DNA of 64,000 bases from Corticium candelabrum (GCF_963422355.1 NC_085091.1:7931342-7995341), one strand, 5' to 3'. Shown: positions 10,130-22,833, counted from the stretch's first letter. Notes: generated by a model from the sequence alone, not told the origin. Numbers and translations: made by a program.

Positions 10130-13100
10130 GTATTCGAATATGGTTGGAAAGTATTCTTGAAATTTTACAGTTATAATTTTTGCTATATATTTAGACTGCA
10201 GGGCTGTGATGAGTTTGTCAGCAATGCCTTCAATTGGGCAAGAAGGTAAACGCCCAACTGTAAGCATCTTGTCAGAATATACTTGTGCTGCTGCAGACAG
10301 TACGGTTACAGACGACAAATCTATTGCTACTTCCAAAGTTGAAGAAACTGAAAGTGTTGTTAATATTCCTGTTGAAGAGGTGGCTGTGACTAATTTTATT
10401 TGGAACAACAGCAAATACCGGCGGCGCTTGAAGAGCCACCTTGATTGCGAAGATTGTGATTTTGATGATTCGAATTTGTCAATATCAAAACCAAAATTAA
10501 GTGTTGATGAGCTTCACAAAAATTTTCAAGAGTTTACAGATCGTTTCTTATGCAAGAAACTGCAGATTTTGGAGAATAGTCTTTGGCAGAAATCGGTAAA
10601 ATTTGTCAGGGACGAACTTAATGCGCGCTCTGGTGAAGTCGAGATAGTGGAAAGAGAAGAGAAGTTAGAAATAGAATTTGTTGGTCCCGAAGGAGAAGTA
10701 ACACCGTTCTATCATCACTGTGCCGATCGCATCAGTTCGTGGAGAACGGAATTTGAAGAAGCAAATGCTGAGACTAAAGAAAGAATTTCCTTGCTTTCAT
10801 TGTCCCATGCCCGTATACTAGAACGCACCTCATTTTACCAAAATACACCAGAAGCTTTAATGATTAAGATCGAATCTGTTGGCAGCCAAGCTAGTGTGTA
10901 TTTGCAAGGTCCGCGGAATCTTGTCATAAGTTTCAAAGGCGAGATGATGAAAATAGTAGAATCAATGACAGAAACACAAGTGACTATAGATGTGAAAATT
11001 GCCAATTTCTTGAAGTTCACAGGTATTGATAAGCTGAACGCACTCATGGAAGACTCTCAAGTTCTCGCTTTATGCATACACGTAGACGAAACGTTCTTGC
11101 GTATTGTTGGTTTTCCCGAAGCTACGAGTACTGCTACAAATTTGATTAGAGAAACGTATTCTTGCCAACGATTGAGGGGAATGGAAGATGAAGAGGTACA
11201 AGCCTTTCTACGAACTGACGAATACAACCAATTTGTAACATCAATGATTATGGATGAATCGGTGATGGTAGATCCTCACTACGAGGAAATCAAAGAGTCG
11301 GCTGCACCTGTAACCCTTATAATCGTCGGAGAAACGTCTGCCGTTCAAACCTCAACGAAAACGCTTGAAGACTTCCTTCTGAATGGTGTAGTGTTTACCG
11401 ATCGAGTTGAACTCGATCACCCCGGATTTGCTAAATATCTCACTTTGCATAAAGATGATGATCTGAACCAATTGAAGGCACGACTCAGAGAATTCAAACC
11501 TGAAATTGACGTGAGGTTAAGAGAAGAACTAGTCGTAGTGCAATCAACAAAGTCAGGGTTAGGCAAGCTAAGAGATGGAATAAAACGATTAGTTGACACA
11601 ATCGAATCCGAAGAGTTTGAAATCAAGCGTCATGGCTTAGTGAGATTTCTGAACAGTTCTGCATTTAGACAAGAACGTTCCCAAATTGAAAAGAAACACA
11701 AAGCGCTGTTGTGGATGGATGGAGACGAAGAAGAAGAAGAAGAGAGCATAGGAACCATCTCTGGTCGCAGGTTTGTTGCCAGTGGCGGAATGACTAAACT
11801 ATTGATGGAATACAAAGTACCCAATAGCGGCAAGGTTATGGCGCTCTACACGGGAGATCTTTGCAGTCACAATGTTGACGTCATCGTCAATGCAGCGAAT
11901 GAGGACTTGCAGCACGTCGGTGGACTAGCCAAACACATTGTGGATCGCGCAGGAAAATCAGTGCAAGATCAATGTAGACTTTATATCCAAGAGCACGGTT
12001 CGTTACCGACTGGTGACGCTATGTTTACCAACTCTGGACGTCTTACTACAACCAAATATATTATTCACACAGTAGGTCCTAAATGGCCACCCAAGATCCG
12101 TGATACGGTTGCACGAAAGAAAGTTGAAAAACTACTGCAAAACGCAGTTAGTTCGTCGTTAGAACTGGCAACTAATTTAAACTGCAAGAAGGTTGCGCTT
12201 CCGGCGATAAGCGCTGGTGTTTTTGGATGTCCAAGTGAGATTGTTGCAAAAAATGTTGTGCAGTCTGTTACTGAATACTTCAACGAGACGACATCGACTA
12301 CGATTACTCAGGTTCACGTCGTATTGCTGGACACAGATACGCAAAATGTACAATGCTTTAAGGAATGCATGAAAAAGAATCTCAATCCTATAGCAAAAGT
12401 CTCTCCTCGTGAGAATGTAGATGTCGTTCGAGCTCCTCAGAGAGACGTTCTAAATAGTTCTGAAACAAGTTGGACAAAAGAACTTGTCGGAAGAGCTCGC
12501 TCGTTTTCACGCCCATTTCAAGTGTTTGTCAACCCTGGAGACATTACTAACGAACAGGTACGTAATACTCGATACAGAATAGGCGGATGCACGAACACGA
12601 AACACAAGCTGTAGACCGCGTCTATATTTCAGACAAGCAGTACAAGGTGAAAGTAGACTCTATAATAACAAAATTAGCGTTATAGGTAAATGTAAGCATC
12701 AACACAGCCAACTTACTAGATGGGCGATTCAGCAGCTTTATAGCACAGATACATACATGAGCCTTTAGAAAACAATACCTTCTCTATATTCTCTTATGAA
12801 GAGACATTTTACAATTGACATTAACGAAGTTTATATATTTGTTTTTGAATTTAGACCGACGTCATTGTCAACTCTACAAACAGTGATATGAACATGAGGT
12901 CAGCTTTAGCGTCGAAGAAAATTTCTGTAAAAGCTGGTCCTGGTCTTCAAAGTGAGTGTACTGACTATGTCGATGACAATGGTCCGTTGGCTTTAGGAAG
13001 TGTCTATACAAGCGGAGGATACAACTTGTCTTGTCAACATGTTATTCATGTATATTGTGCAAACAGTGCGCAGGTATATATATATATATATATACGTTTA

Positions 13101-15796
13101 AAACTACCGTAGACTTTTACCGTACGGAATACGTTCGGTCAATGTCAGCCAATCTATATTTTGTTTCTTCAGTAATCGCAGAATTCCGAACATTTGCCTT
13201 GGCGACAATGTTTTGATAGGCTGTAGCAGCGAGCAAAAATATAGCTTTCATGACTTGCAAGAGCTTTTTTATCTTTGCATAGTAACAAATCACGTGGAAT
13301 ATTCTCAAAGCCTGTTGGTTAAACGTTTTGTTACATTACGTTACGTTGCTCTTATTCCAGTGTATCGTAACGTAACAGCCTAGAGTTTTTTACACACACC
13401 ATTCTACGTGTTTAGTACGTTACATTACGTTGATCAAGCATATATAGCTTAATTAATTATGTGCATCGGCCTGCATATTTAAAATATTGCCATTGCCTAA
13501 AGTAGAAAATTTTGCTTGCAGGGTCTTGCTAAATCCGTAGAGAACTGTTTGACAGAAGCGAATAAAGTAGCTGCCAAGTCCGTGTCTTTCCCTGCTCTTG
13601 GAACGGGCGCGATGGGGATGGCTGATGACGCTGCTGCTAAAGCAATGTTCGATGGTATTGAAATGTTTGCAGCAAACGGACCGTCATCAGTTCGTCAAGT
13701 CAATCTAGTCATTTATGATAAGCCAAGGATTCCAGTATTTACGAGAGAGAAAATGAGACGAGAAGGAGAGGAAACCGACGAAGGCGATGTTGAAGTGGCG
13801 ACTCCTGCGGTCGGTGGCGTCCGCTTTTCTAACGGAACCACATTATCTGTAGAGCAAGGAGACATTACAAGTGACGCGTCTCATGTCATAGTGGCACCTA
13901 CTGGAGTTGTATTTTCTGCAGTTGCTCGAAAGTCACCAGAAACGAATAGAGATCTTTCTGTGCGTTACCAAGGCCAACCTAATCCTGTAGCAGATCTCAC
14001 TGCTGGTAGTCAGCTCGTTTGCCGCCGTGTTTATGCAATATCTGTTCCACATCGATCTCGCAAGGCTAGTGATGACGAATGCATCCGAACTATTCAATCT
14101 GTAGTGAGCCAATGTCTAAATTTAGCCAACACTGCTGGATATTCATCGATAGCTATTCCAGCAATTGGCACTGGAGGTCTTGGCTATAACAACAAGCACA
14201 CCGCAGCTGCAGTTACTGAGGCGTGCAAGACGTTTGCTGCCAAAAACTCTGCACCCAACATAAAGTCGGTCAAGATTAGCGTGTTTGACGCTCATCGAAT
14301 TGGTGACTTTCAGAGCGAGCTTCAGCAACGCAGTTTGCAAAAGTCTGGAGGGTTTTGGCAAAAGATGACAAGCGGGGTGCGAGCAGCCGTAAGTAGTATT
14401 TTTAGCAGTGGGCAACAGCCATCCAAACCCAAACGTACCAGAAAACCGCTGAAGAGCTTTTCTGCGGGAGAAGCTAATTCTGTTGCTTTCACGGTAATTG
14501 CTGACACTCGCCGTACCTGCAAAATTGTGCAGCAAGAAGTAAATGGCGTTGTCGTCCGCTTCTGCATCAACAGCGACGAAGTTATTGAAAAAGTACCTCA
14601 ATCATTTGAAGAAACCGAGCTTAAAGGCTTCGCTGCTAAATCGGAAGTAGCTCTACAGTTTACTGTACAAGATCCCAAGGAAGGTACAGCGAAACTGACG
14701 CTTTCTGGATTTACAGAAGATGTTGCAAAAGTGCATACGGAGGTTCTCCGTTGCTTAAACAAAGCTCTGAGGGATGACGCTGACACAGCTGTAAAGGAAA
14801 AAATTATGGGAACTGTTCGGTGGTCTTGGGAGGACGACGATGGCGCATTTAAAGAATACTCGCCAGAAGTGACCGTCAAATTGGAAACAGCACTGGAGGA
14901 GGGAGACAATGTTGTGAAATTTGACGTAAAAGATATAACTTATGAAGTGGACGTTTCTAAAATGATTCAAAGAGGGTATGGTAGAAAATCAAGGAAAGTT
15001 AAAAGAGAACCGAGGAATCAAGAGAGTAGTAAGTTTTAAGCTATGCAGCGATCTTCACTAGAGACATTACATATTTAATTAATTGATTGACATTTATAGG
15101 TGGGGAACTTCCATCATTTTGGGTTGATCCGAATGGTGGCGGTCATGACTATCCCTTGTATAAGCACAAACTCGCACCAACTGATCCAGAATTTATAAAA
15201 GTCAGTCAGGCGTTCACATCTACAGGTGGTGCTGGAAGAATTACGTGTATAGAGCGTATTCAGAATCCCAAGCTATACAGAAGTTACATTCAAGAAAAAC
15301 AACACATTGCGAAAAAACGTAACAAAGAAATTCAGTTGAAAACAGCTTTTCTGGAACTCCCCGGATTCCACGGAACTAACACACAAGCAATTGAGCAAAT
15401 AATCTCTGCCGGTTTCAACAGGTCGTTTGCCGGATCTGCAGTTGGTAGATTATTTGTATATTCAATTCTTGTTATTATGATCTCATTATTTGTGTTTTTA
15501 ATAAACTAGGGACAAGGTTTGGACTCGGAGTATACTTTGCAAGGAGCGCAAGCTACTCGTGCGGCTACTGCAGAGCAGGTCTGAACAATGAAAAGAAGAT
15601 GCTTTACTGTGACGTACTGCTAGGGATGGTTGCTGTTGGAAATCAATCAATGGTGGAGCCTCCTATCATTAATTCAGCAGTTAGTGTGACTGACAGGTAC
15701 GACTCAACGGTAGACAACACGGCAAGTCCTTCGATCTATGTCAGCTGTTACAGAGACAATATGGCCTATCCAACGCATGCTATAACTTTTGTGTAG
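7556..15796 (+). CDS. PARP14-like mono-ADP-ribosyltransferase, gene A
   Basis: Ten exons join into an uninterrupted 2082-codon frame: 7556-7736, 8137-8778, 8850-9029, 9094-9363, 9875-10129, 10195-12557, 12855-13073, 13522-15028, 15100-15444, 15510-15796. All introns are GT-AG and all phases agree. Order of domains: RG-rich segment (~residues 115-140), RRM-like modules (~275-510), a long linker that may hold KH-like folds, macro 1 (~1045-1230), macro 2 (~1280-1440), macro 3 (~1470-1635), WWE (~1795-1860), ART catalytic domain (~1875-2082). This is the PARP14 plan. The catalytic triad reads H1963, Y1996, I2063, and H-Y-I enzymes transfer single ADP-ribose units from NAD+. Acts presumably in the cytosol/nucleus. 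The ATG at 7556 matches the start in gene B. The inverted paralogue is gene B, tail to tail. Confidence 0.88.
10195..12557 (+). CDS. Gene A exon 6: central region and macro domain 1
   Basis: The acceptor TTTAG at 10190-10194 keeps the phase; using the nearer CAG at 10200 would introduce a stop. The first ~520 codons lack a clear named domain and may contain KH-like repeats. From about 11784 the macro domain is textbook: Y-T-G-D-L, V-D-V-I-V-N-A-A-N-E-D-L-Q-H-V-G-G-L-A, H-T-V-G-P-K-W, A-I-S-A-G-V-F-G-C-P. These keep the ADP-ribose-binding Asp, the Asn pair and both glycine loops. An acidic run of Glu precedes the domain. The exon ends after P-G-D-I-T-N-E-Q, the first strand of macro 2. Confidence 0.8.
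12855..15028 (+). CDS. Gene A exons 7-8: macro domains 2 and 3, WWE
   Basis: Exon 7 (12855-13073) continues macro 2 with T-D-V-I-V-N-S-T-N-S-D. Exon 8 (13522-15028) supplies its A-L-G-T-G loop. In macro 2 the usual Gly-Gly before the second helix is replaced by M-R-S-A. Macro 3 (from ~13830) has V-E-Q-G-D-I-T and A-I-G-T-G-G-L-G, but V-I-V-N is changed to V-I-V-A-P-T-G, losing the key Asn. A KH-like stretch follows. A WWE domain comes last: W-S-W-E-D-D, Y-S-P-E-V-T-V-K-L-E, Y-E-V-D-V-S-K-M-I-Q and K-S-R-K-V-K-R. WWE domains bind ADP-ribose-containing ligands or protein partners. Confidence 0.75.
13074..13095. repeat. (TA)n microsatellite in gene A intron 7
   Basis: Short TA run immediately after the exon 7 donor. 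It is absent from the matching intron of gene B. Confidence 0.85.
13325..13480. mobile_element. ACGTT-type MITE remnant in gene A intron 7
   Basis: Contains several TTACGTTACGTT blocks and ends with GTGCATCGGCCT, the inverse of the AGGCCG-type terminus of the MITE at 5602. The same remnant lies at the same place in gene B intron 7 (39905-40040), so it was present before the gene duplicated. Confidence 0.6.
15100..15796 (+). CDS. Gene A exons 9-10: PARP/ART catalytic domain
   Basis: Exon 9 (15100-15444) carries the NAD-binding F-H-G-T-N motif (His of the triad). Exon 10 (15510-15796) has G-L-G-V-Y-F-A-R (Tyr), the L-Y-C-D-V-L-L-G strand, Y-D-S-T-V-D-N and P-S-I-Y-V-S-C-Y-R-D. Ile replaces the polymerase Glu in that last motif. 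The C-terminus A-Y-P-T-H-A-I-T-F-V is the usual end of PARP10/14-type enzymes. TAG at 15794-15796. Confidence 0.88.
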
Positions 15797-16001
15797 TTAG
15801 CATGCATTATATAAATGTAGACTATGTTACATTAATTGCATGCAAGTTGCTTGGAGATGTAAACTCGCGGAGCTGGAAGTACTTGGTGTTTTTTGTTTGG
15901 TCTGATTTAGCGTAGCAGGTTTTACGCAGTATTTACGGTAGCTAAGAGGGTATAAACTAAGTGTCGTTTACGCAATTTTAAAAATTTGATATTATTTTCA
16001 G

Positions 16002-16202
16002 AGTCACAAGAGATGCGTGCAAAGGCATGTTGTAGTATTTGTTAACGATATTGTCATCCCAGAACATAGTCATTCGTTTGGACTGAAACCTCTATCATCT
16101 TGCGACCTGATCATATACTCTGAAAGTTTGACTCTGGACTTTGGCAACTTGACGCTTGAGGAAATGCATCAGATCTTGTCGCTCGTTTGTACATCTACAT
16201 AG
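16002..16202 (+). CDS. Possible orphan 3' exon, unknown product
   Basis: An open frame follows the acceptor ATTATTTTCAG (ends 16001) and stops at TAG 16200-16202. It encodes about 66 residues including V-V-V-F-V-N-D-I-V-I-P-E-H and L-E-E-M-H-Q-I-L-S-L-V. It could be an alternative last exon of gene A or a chance frame. The counterpart after gene B is not conserved as coding, which argues against importance. Confidence 0.25.
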   Translation, partial: SHKRCVQRHVVVFVNDIVIPEHSHSFGLKPLSSCDLIIYSESLTLDFGNLTLEEMHQILSLVCTST

Positions 16203-16379
16203 TTCTGTATTGTAAGACGTCGTGCGACCGATCGGATGCTTCAAATTGCGTGGCCAGCGTATTCTAAGGTTCGTGTCGTGTCGCTGGTGTCTGTCGTACT
16301 TATGTCTGGAATTTGTTCCTGGCTAGTTTTAATATCTAAAAAATCTGGTCGACATGACGGCGGTCGAAGGAATACGTAC

Positions 16380-17000
16380 GAAAAAGAATAGAAACAAGGC
16401 CATGTAGCTATAGGGTGTACTGTGACATCTTTCATACAGATTATGCAATACATCATCCCTACATTGCACCATTTTCTAAGGTATAAAACACATAATGTTT
16501 AGAAAATGGTGCAATCTAAGGGTGATTTCTCAGTCTCTAAAGCTACGAAATTCTGTACATCTTACTAATTTTTCAAAATGTTTTAATAGTTGTTTTCATT
16601 CTTTTGAGCGGAGATATGCGCAGTAGCTGCATTCTTTTGTTGCGAGGCAACAACGTCGACATTTTGCTGGTAACAGTGTACGCGAGGTGGACATTGAGGG
16701 TAGAAATCGACACACTCCCGGTGTAGCGCTCGGTGCAAGAAACGTGTACATTGGATTCGGTGCAAATGCAATCAGAATTTAAAGAGAACCGGTAGAAAAG
16801 CGGCTTCAATTGGCAAGAAGTCTTCGATTGCTGGAAGCGTTGCGGAGAGCGACGATACGTACAGTATACACGGGACTGGGTGGGCGTGTGTTCGAATGAA
16901 CGACAAGGTGTAGTGTTTGCGTCATCGAGAAATTTTACTCATGGTTCGGTCCCTCGAGAGGGGACCTCGTGTATTACAATGACACATTTGAGTAGTCATG
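16380..17000. repeat. Dispersed repeat cluster
   Basis: The part 16690-16990 matches the Helitron at 22881-23441 (shared GAAATCGACACACT, TTGGATTCGGTGCAAATGCA, GGGCGTGTGTT). The part 16380-16680 matches 62100-62790 (hairpin plus GGTAACAGTGTACGCGAG), in a rearranged order. Neither part has coding content. Confidence 0.65.
16452..16516. repeat. Short hairpin, ATTGCACCATTTTCTAA inverted repeat
   Basis: The 17-base arms flank a ~25-base loop and could form a near-perfect stem. A similar hairpin with arms ATTGCACAATTTTCTAA lies at 62115-62170. Confidence 0.7.
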
Positions 17001-19771
17001 AACCTGCTTCGCTGCAAACGCAGAGATTCGGTGTAAAAATCAGTTTTTAGCATAAATTGTTGATACTGATACATGCTCGTAGAGGTAGCGCAACCGCAGT
17101 CGTTCAGTGTTTGAATGTCTCTAGGCATGGGGAGCCATCTTCATGCATAACTGACCTTTATGGTCGACGTCCGACGGTCGAACGACGTAAAGGGCTTAAC
17201 ATTTGTCCAATTCAATCTTGTCCATTCAATCCTGTCCATTTTTGTGCACTAGGACAAGATTTGTACTTATGACGATGTTGTCTGTATCATCTTATTTAAG
17301 TGAATGACTTCACACTAACACAATTATATGTTCAGTAATACATTGTGTGCATTTCAGCGTTACGAAGTACGTTTCTGATCTGTTACAACTAAAAGAACAG
17401 AGTCAACAATACAAATTAATACAGTAAAAGTGGTTAGTGACTGTTGATTTAGTGCAATGAGATTGTGGCAGGTGAACGAGAAGACGTTCAGGGGCGTAGC
17501 GTGGCATGAGCTAAACCGGGCTAGAGTTCATCATTTGTAGGCGTAGTAATAAAATTGTGGACTGTGTGAGAACCAAAGCTGTACATAGTATATGCAACAC
17601 CTTTTTCCAGTCTGGATCTGCCACTGATTCTACCGAATCAGTCAATTAGAAGCCAACAAAAGTGGGCGTGCTCCGTAGCATCGTGAAACTTAGCCCCCAT
17701 TTCTAGAGGTCTAGCTACATACGCCCCTGAGACGTTGTTGTCGTTGTCTATGATTGCCTCAGTATTCTTGTTCTAGTTTTGTTTGCAATATATTTATAAT
17801 ATTATGTTTGTTGGTCTTACTTGTGTAGCAATTCAAATGTATTGAGAAACAGGTGAAGTACTTGTTTGCAATGTACCTCGTACTTTGCATGTGTTTTTAG
17901 TGTCTCAACTTGAGACGTTGGAAGCATCTGTGCAAATTAGCTAGCAAGGGGAACAACACATGATGTTGCAGCAAAGAAAGACACATTATTAGATTTGAAC
18001 TCAATCTTCTGATTTCACTTTCTTTTACTACAAACTGTGGGATACTGTTGTGGAATCATTTGATATTTGTACACTATTGTTTGCCGCATGCAGCGTAGAA
18101 ATAGTCTTAATTAAAATGAATACATCAAAGTTGGCAAATGCCATAACGCGCGCTAAAGACGTAGTTAAATCACGTGACTAAAAAACTCGCGACCACAACG
18201 AAAACTCATGTAGACAATGTTTATTAACAAAATAAATATATTACGCATTAAATTATCTATAGTATACTTTGATGAAATGTAATCGCCGCGTTAACTTTGT
18301 AAGTCGCACTCGTATCCAATTGAAATGTCACTTGTTTTCCTTGAACTGTCAGTTTTGCATAGATTTTTGTCGATCACCCTCTTGATATCATGGCCACACT
18401 CTCAAGTCTAACATCAACAGTCATTAACACTTCTTCTTCCACGTTTGTCGATACTGCGTAAACTTTACCTCTTGTTCGACTTCTACACACGCTAGCCACA
18501 TGATTAATGAAGGAGCACTAGAAGTGCAAACCCTCGGCCAGTAGGCACTTTGAAGGTAATTTGTCGCGCTAAGACAAAATCATATGACAGAAACGCATGA
18601 TGTGGGTAACAAAATTAGATGTGGGAACGTTACGAATGCAGCTAGATTAGCTAAGCGTTGTTTCTAAATGCATGTTACAAATGTAGTTGTTTCCAAGCGA
18701 TGGAACAAGCCAAATGTTACAAGTCGGAGAGCCTCGACGCTAGGCCGGCCGGCAATCTTCGCCTTACGTGATGAAGTAACGGGCGTGATCATTGTTCTGT
18801 TTGTTGTATTGGTGGGAAACCTAGGTTACAATGTAGACCAAACAAGCAGATCACCACCGATTTTCCAGCTCACAAGAATGTAAAAGTCTCGTTCTTTGTG
18901 CAGTTTCTCTAGGCGTCTTGTTGTTTGTGCCGCTTCTCTAGCTAGACGTCGCCTACTGTGCACTGTACCGTATTTACACAGCTATCCGTCTAACCGCAAT
19001 TCTGGTTGTTGTAATGAGGTGATCCCGATCCCAGAGCTAAAACAAAACATCCAATGTGGAAAACATGCACGTGCACATGTAGATTAGCTAGGCGTCTGTT
19101 CGCTCTGACTTTGGATACCGTAAAACAAAAATGAATAGAGACGCACTAGCGTACTTACAGGTCAGCCAAGCCACTTCGTTCGACAAACAGACGCTGTCAT
19201 GGACAATGCACGTTCTACGTCGCAAATTCCCGTCAAGCGCCAAATTTCTGTTGAAGACAACACTATTGATATTTGCAACAACACCACGGCCGCTCAGCCA
19301 CGCACACCCAAAATTTAAGCTGGCAGACTGCAGAACCACTATGCAGAAACACTGTGGAACAAGCACAATGTTACAAGTCAGGTACAGCTACACACCCTCG
19401 CTCCTGGTTGTTGTTGGGAAAACATACACGTACAAATGTATGTGCTAAACCCTTAAAGCAAAGGACTAAACACCATGTACAGGACGGACGCCCGATGGTC
19501 GAATTCTCGTTAGAAGCTACCAAAGAAAGAGAAGTGGAGCCTCATGATGACATCACGTTCGTCTATTGGTCAGTAATGACACCACTTCTCGTCTATTGGT
19601 CAGAATAGCTTCATTTACATCTGTACTAACCAACTATATATACGGTCGCCGGGTTGTCGGGTTGTCGGGTCGCCGAACGACTACTATACTTGAGACCCGG
19701 AAATCCGGGCCTCGGGTAATAATCTTACAGCGCAACTGGCATTCTTGACTAGAGGCCGTACACTTACAGTA

Positions 19772-19867
19772 AGGCATTATATGATTTGACCTGAAACAAA
19801 TTGCAACACGAACTCTCTCAACTGTTTCCTACACAGAAAAGTGTGCTCTATAACATACTAAAAGTAT
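19772..19867 (+). repeat. Left TIR, PIN/CXC element copy A
   Basis: Inverse of 23641-23747 with scattered mismatches; the same sequence ends copy B at 50651-50748. Confidence 0.75.
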
Positions 19868-20268
19868 CAGTAAATTCTTTGAGGAGAAGTGAGCGTATCA
19901 CCTCTGGTAGCATTCAAATCACGTGACCTCCGAAACTGTCTCTTTGTCTAACTTACAGTTCTTCTGAAACACGGATATCGCATTGGGTACTGTAGAAACA
20001 CTATAGTGAAGAACAAATACTTTACTCGAGACTTGTTCAAGGCTGCTCCGTCAGCGATTAGGCTAGAACGTACGTGATCGAAAACGCCGTCGTTTCCAGA
20101 TTTCGTCGTGTTCTCATGTAGAAACCGCTCTGGCAAGGTTACGATTATCTCTCTGAAGCAGTCTACCCTTTGGCTTCACCGTTACTCACTTTTTCAGACC
20201 ATGACCGAAATTGCGGCTAGTAGCCGGCGTCAAGTTCCAGTATACCCGAAAATTTTAGATTTGTCAAC

Positions 20269-22833
20269 GTGGCATTGGACGCGTTAGAGGTGTCTAAAGA
20301 TTGTATCATATTGTATCTTATTGTTGATGCAGTTCTCAGTGCCTTGGTGCTGGCCAAAACAGCTGATGTGCCTTTACCCGGAAGTTCAGATAACCAGGAA
20401 TGTGGAAACAGAAGAGTTGTTAGAAGCTACAACCTCATCACACGAGAAGTCTGCTAGACATCCAGACCTGGATGAAGCTGCTGTTCTCTATGAGAAGGTG
20501 ATGCAAGGTTCAATGTCTGCAGATCAAGTTTGCCAGTCTGATGTGATAACCAAAATCGGTGATGCTCTTCAGAGAAAAACCAAATTCTTGAAGTCATCTA
20601 AGACTGTTACAGTTTGGTTGCAGTACATGCATATGGTTGATATACTTCGCAAGTATATTCGGGCAGAGTGTATACTGGCAACTGGGAATTGCATCTCCAA
20701 ACTGCTTCAGAAATGCTCCCTTACTTGGCCGCATGTGGACACAACCACTACACAAAATCTGCATGGATATGTTTGCAGCGAATGTCTAATCTCCACAATA
20801 AGCATCCAGATGTGTATCAACATTTTTGAGAAGGTCTCCATGTGGTGAGACGAAGTGATCGTTATTGGGCTGGCTTGTTCTGGGATCTCATCATCAAACA
20901 AGTGCTCATGAGAAGACTGAAGACCAGAGGGGGTCTCACAAGAAGACGAGGGATGACGGACAGCAACGCCTGACATGGTAGTTGTCCAAGCCAGCTTGTG
21001 CTGATGTGAACTGAGCCATGCAAGGGCTGACTGGGGTTAGCTACAACTCAGGAGAGCAAAACAAAGATATATACAGGGCTAGACAAGCTTGTGACTGGAA
21101 GATACACCCACAAAATTCTCAAGTATCTTCGAGATATGAGCCCCTTCACTTCCGACAATAGTCTACGAAAGCATCTCTACAGGAGTACATGCACACAGAA
21201 CCGTCAATGTTGACAAGGCAAAATATATTGGAAATGCAATTCTGGTTAGCATGAAGGGAAAGACTGCTGCAGAGTATAATTTTAAGAAGAAAGACCAGGT
21301 CATCACTCTAGACACGAAGAATGCAGTCAAGGTTGATTGAATGCAGTCAAGGTTGATTGAATTGCAGTGCAGATTGACCCACAACTTTTCCAGAGACTCA
21401 CGATAATTGCTGCAAAGGCAACTGACAAGTTTGAAGATGTCTTCAGGTATATGAGCTATGCAGTTATCCACCAGCCCTCTTTGACTCATCACTACTGCTT
21501 CGGGAGCCACAGAAGCCAGTACTGGCAAATGCCACCTGGAGCCTATTGGCACCAGACATTTCTGAGATAACTGGAGAGGTCTAGTATGTGTTGGATGTCG
21601 GTGCACTCATTCAGCGCATCCCATGGACGCGAAGGGCAACATAGCGAGAGATATGCTCAGTGCATGCAAAGTATGTCTCAAGAAAAGTATGGGGAAGCAG
21701 TTGTTGTGTTTGATGGCTACGTTGGCAAATCCACGGAGACAACGCATGCAAGACGAACAAAAGAGCATGCTGGAGTAACTGTAGCATTTACCAGCAATAT
21801 GCAGCTTACAATGTCGAAGGCTAAGTTTTTGGCCAACAAGACCAACAAGCAGCAGTTCATCAACATGCTCGGAGATCAACTAGAGATGAACAACTGCAAA
21901 GCACAACATGGTCCAGGGGATGCTGATTTACTAATTGTACAAAAATCAGTGGAGTCTGCCACAATGTCGACCACTATCCTGGTCGGTGATGACACAGACC
22001 TTCTCATCTTGTTGTGCTATCACTCAAGCTTGCACTCTCACAGAGTGTTTTTCCAACCTGAGCCAAAGAAGAGCACAAACAATCCGCGCGCGTGGAACAT
22101 CCAGGTTGTCAAGGAACCGCTAGGTCCTGAAATATGTACTCACATGCTCTTCTGCATGCCGTCCTTGGATGTGATTCAACCTCTCACCTGTGTGGCACTG
22201 GAAAAGGAACTTCCCTCAAGAAGTTCAAATCAAGTATACACTTTCGAGAGCAAGCTAAAGTGTTCGATGCACAGACAGCTTTCCCCGAAGATGTTATTGT
22301 TGCAGGATTGCAAGCATTGGTTTGTTTGTACAATGGGAAACCTGCAGAAGGACTTGATTCGCTGCGTTATACACGTTTCTGCGAGAAGGTGTCTACCAAA
22401 ACATCTCATATTTAACCACAGACTCTGCCACACACTTCAGCTGCAGCAAAGTACCACAGTCTCCGTGTATACTTTCAGATTCAACAATGGAAAGGTTTTG
22501 GGATTGAACTTACGCCAGTAGAATGAGGGTGGAGAGAGTTAAGAAGGACTTAAGCCAGTTCAGACTGACTTGCCTCCAGCTCTTGATGAGCTCCTACGTA
22601 TGATAAGGTGTAATTGTCAGACTGATTGTAGTACATTAAGGTGTACATGCAAGAAGTACAATGTGAAATGTGTCCCTATCTGTGGCAAATGCAGAAGATC
22701 TGGCTGTATAAACTCAGACCGGCTGACATATGAAGGTGGTGATGTTGTTGTTATTGTTGTTGTTGTTGTTGTTGTTGATAATGATGATGACGATGATGAT
22801 GATGATGATGATGATGATAATGATGATGAATAA
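20269..22833 (+). pseudogene. PIN/FEN1-like + CXC transposon protein, copy A (broken)
   Basis: Several frames carry pieces of one protein. An N-terminal part reads H-P-D-L-D-E-A-A-V-L-Y-E-K. A middle part is shared with copy B but frameshifted. The nuclease-like part has V-V-V-F-D-G-Y, P-G-D-A-D-L-L-I and G-D-D-T-D-L-L-I-L-L, whose acidic residues are spaced as in PIN/FEN1 metal sites. A CXC cluster at about 22600-22735 has C-N-C, C-S-T-L-R-C-T-C-K-K and C-G-K-C. The tail is a run of Asp encoded by GAT repeats. The start ATG used in copy B is TTG here, and there are several frameshifts, so it is inactive. A nuclease/transposase role is inference from acidic residues plus TIR context. Confidence 0.65.

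Larger units (their letters stand above)
15797..19771. other. Intergenic spacer after gene A
   Basis: Weak homology with the region after gene B continues to about 15950-16030 (for example GGTTTTACGCA and ACTAAGTG blocks). Beyond that I see dispersed repeats (16380-17000) and otherwise no supportable gene. Short frames between 18.6 and 19.7 kb have no recognisable motif. Confidence 0.4.

Noticed and set aside
14143..14601. Antisense frames of 60-200 codons inside PARP exons 6 and 8 (also 38636-39229)
   Set aside because: Shadows of the conserved sense frame; no motifs and no independent splice sites.
22570..22833. CXC frame as a host tesmin/LIN54-type gene
   Set aside because: Only one CXC-like cluster, inside TIRs, repeated in a second element copy with frameshifts; an element gene is the better reading.
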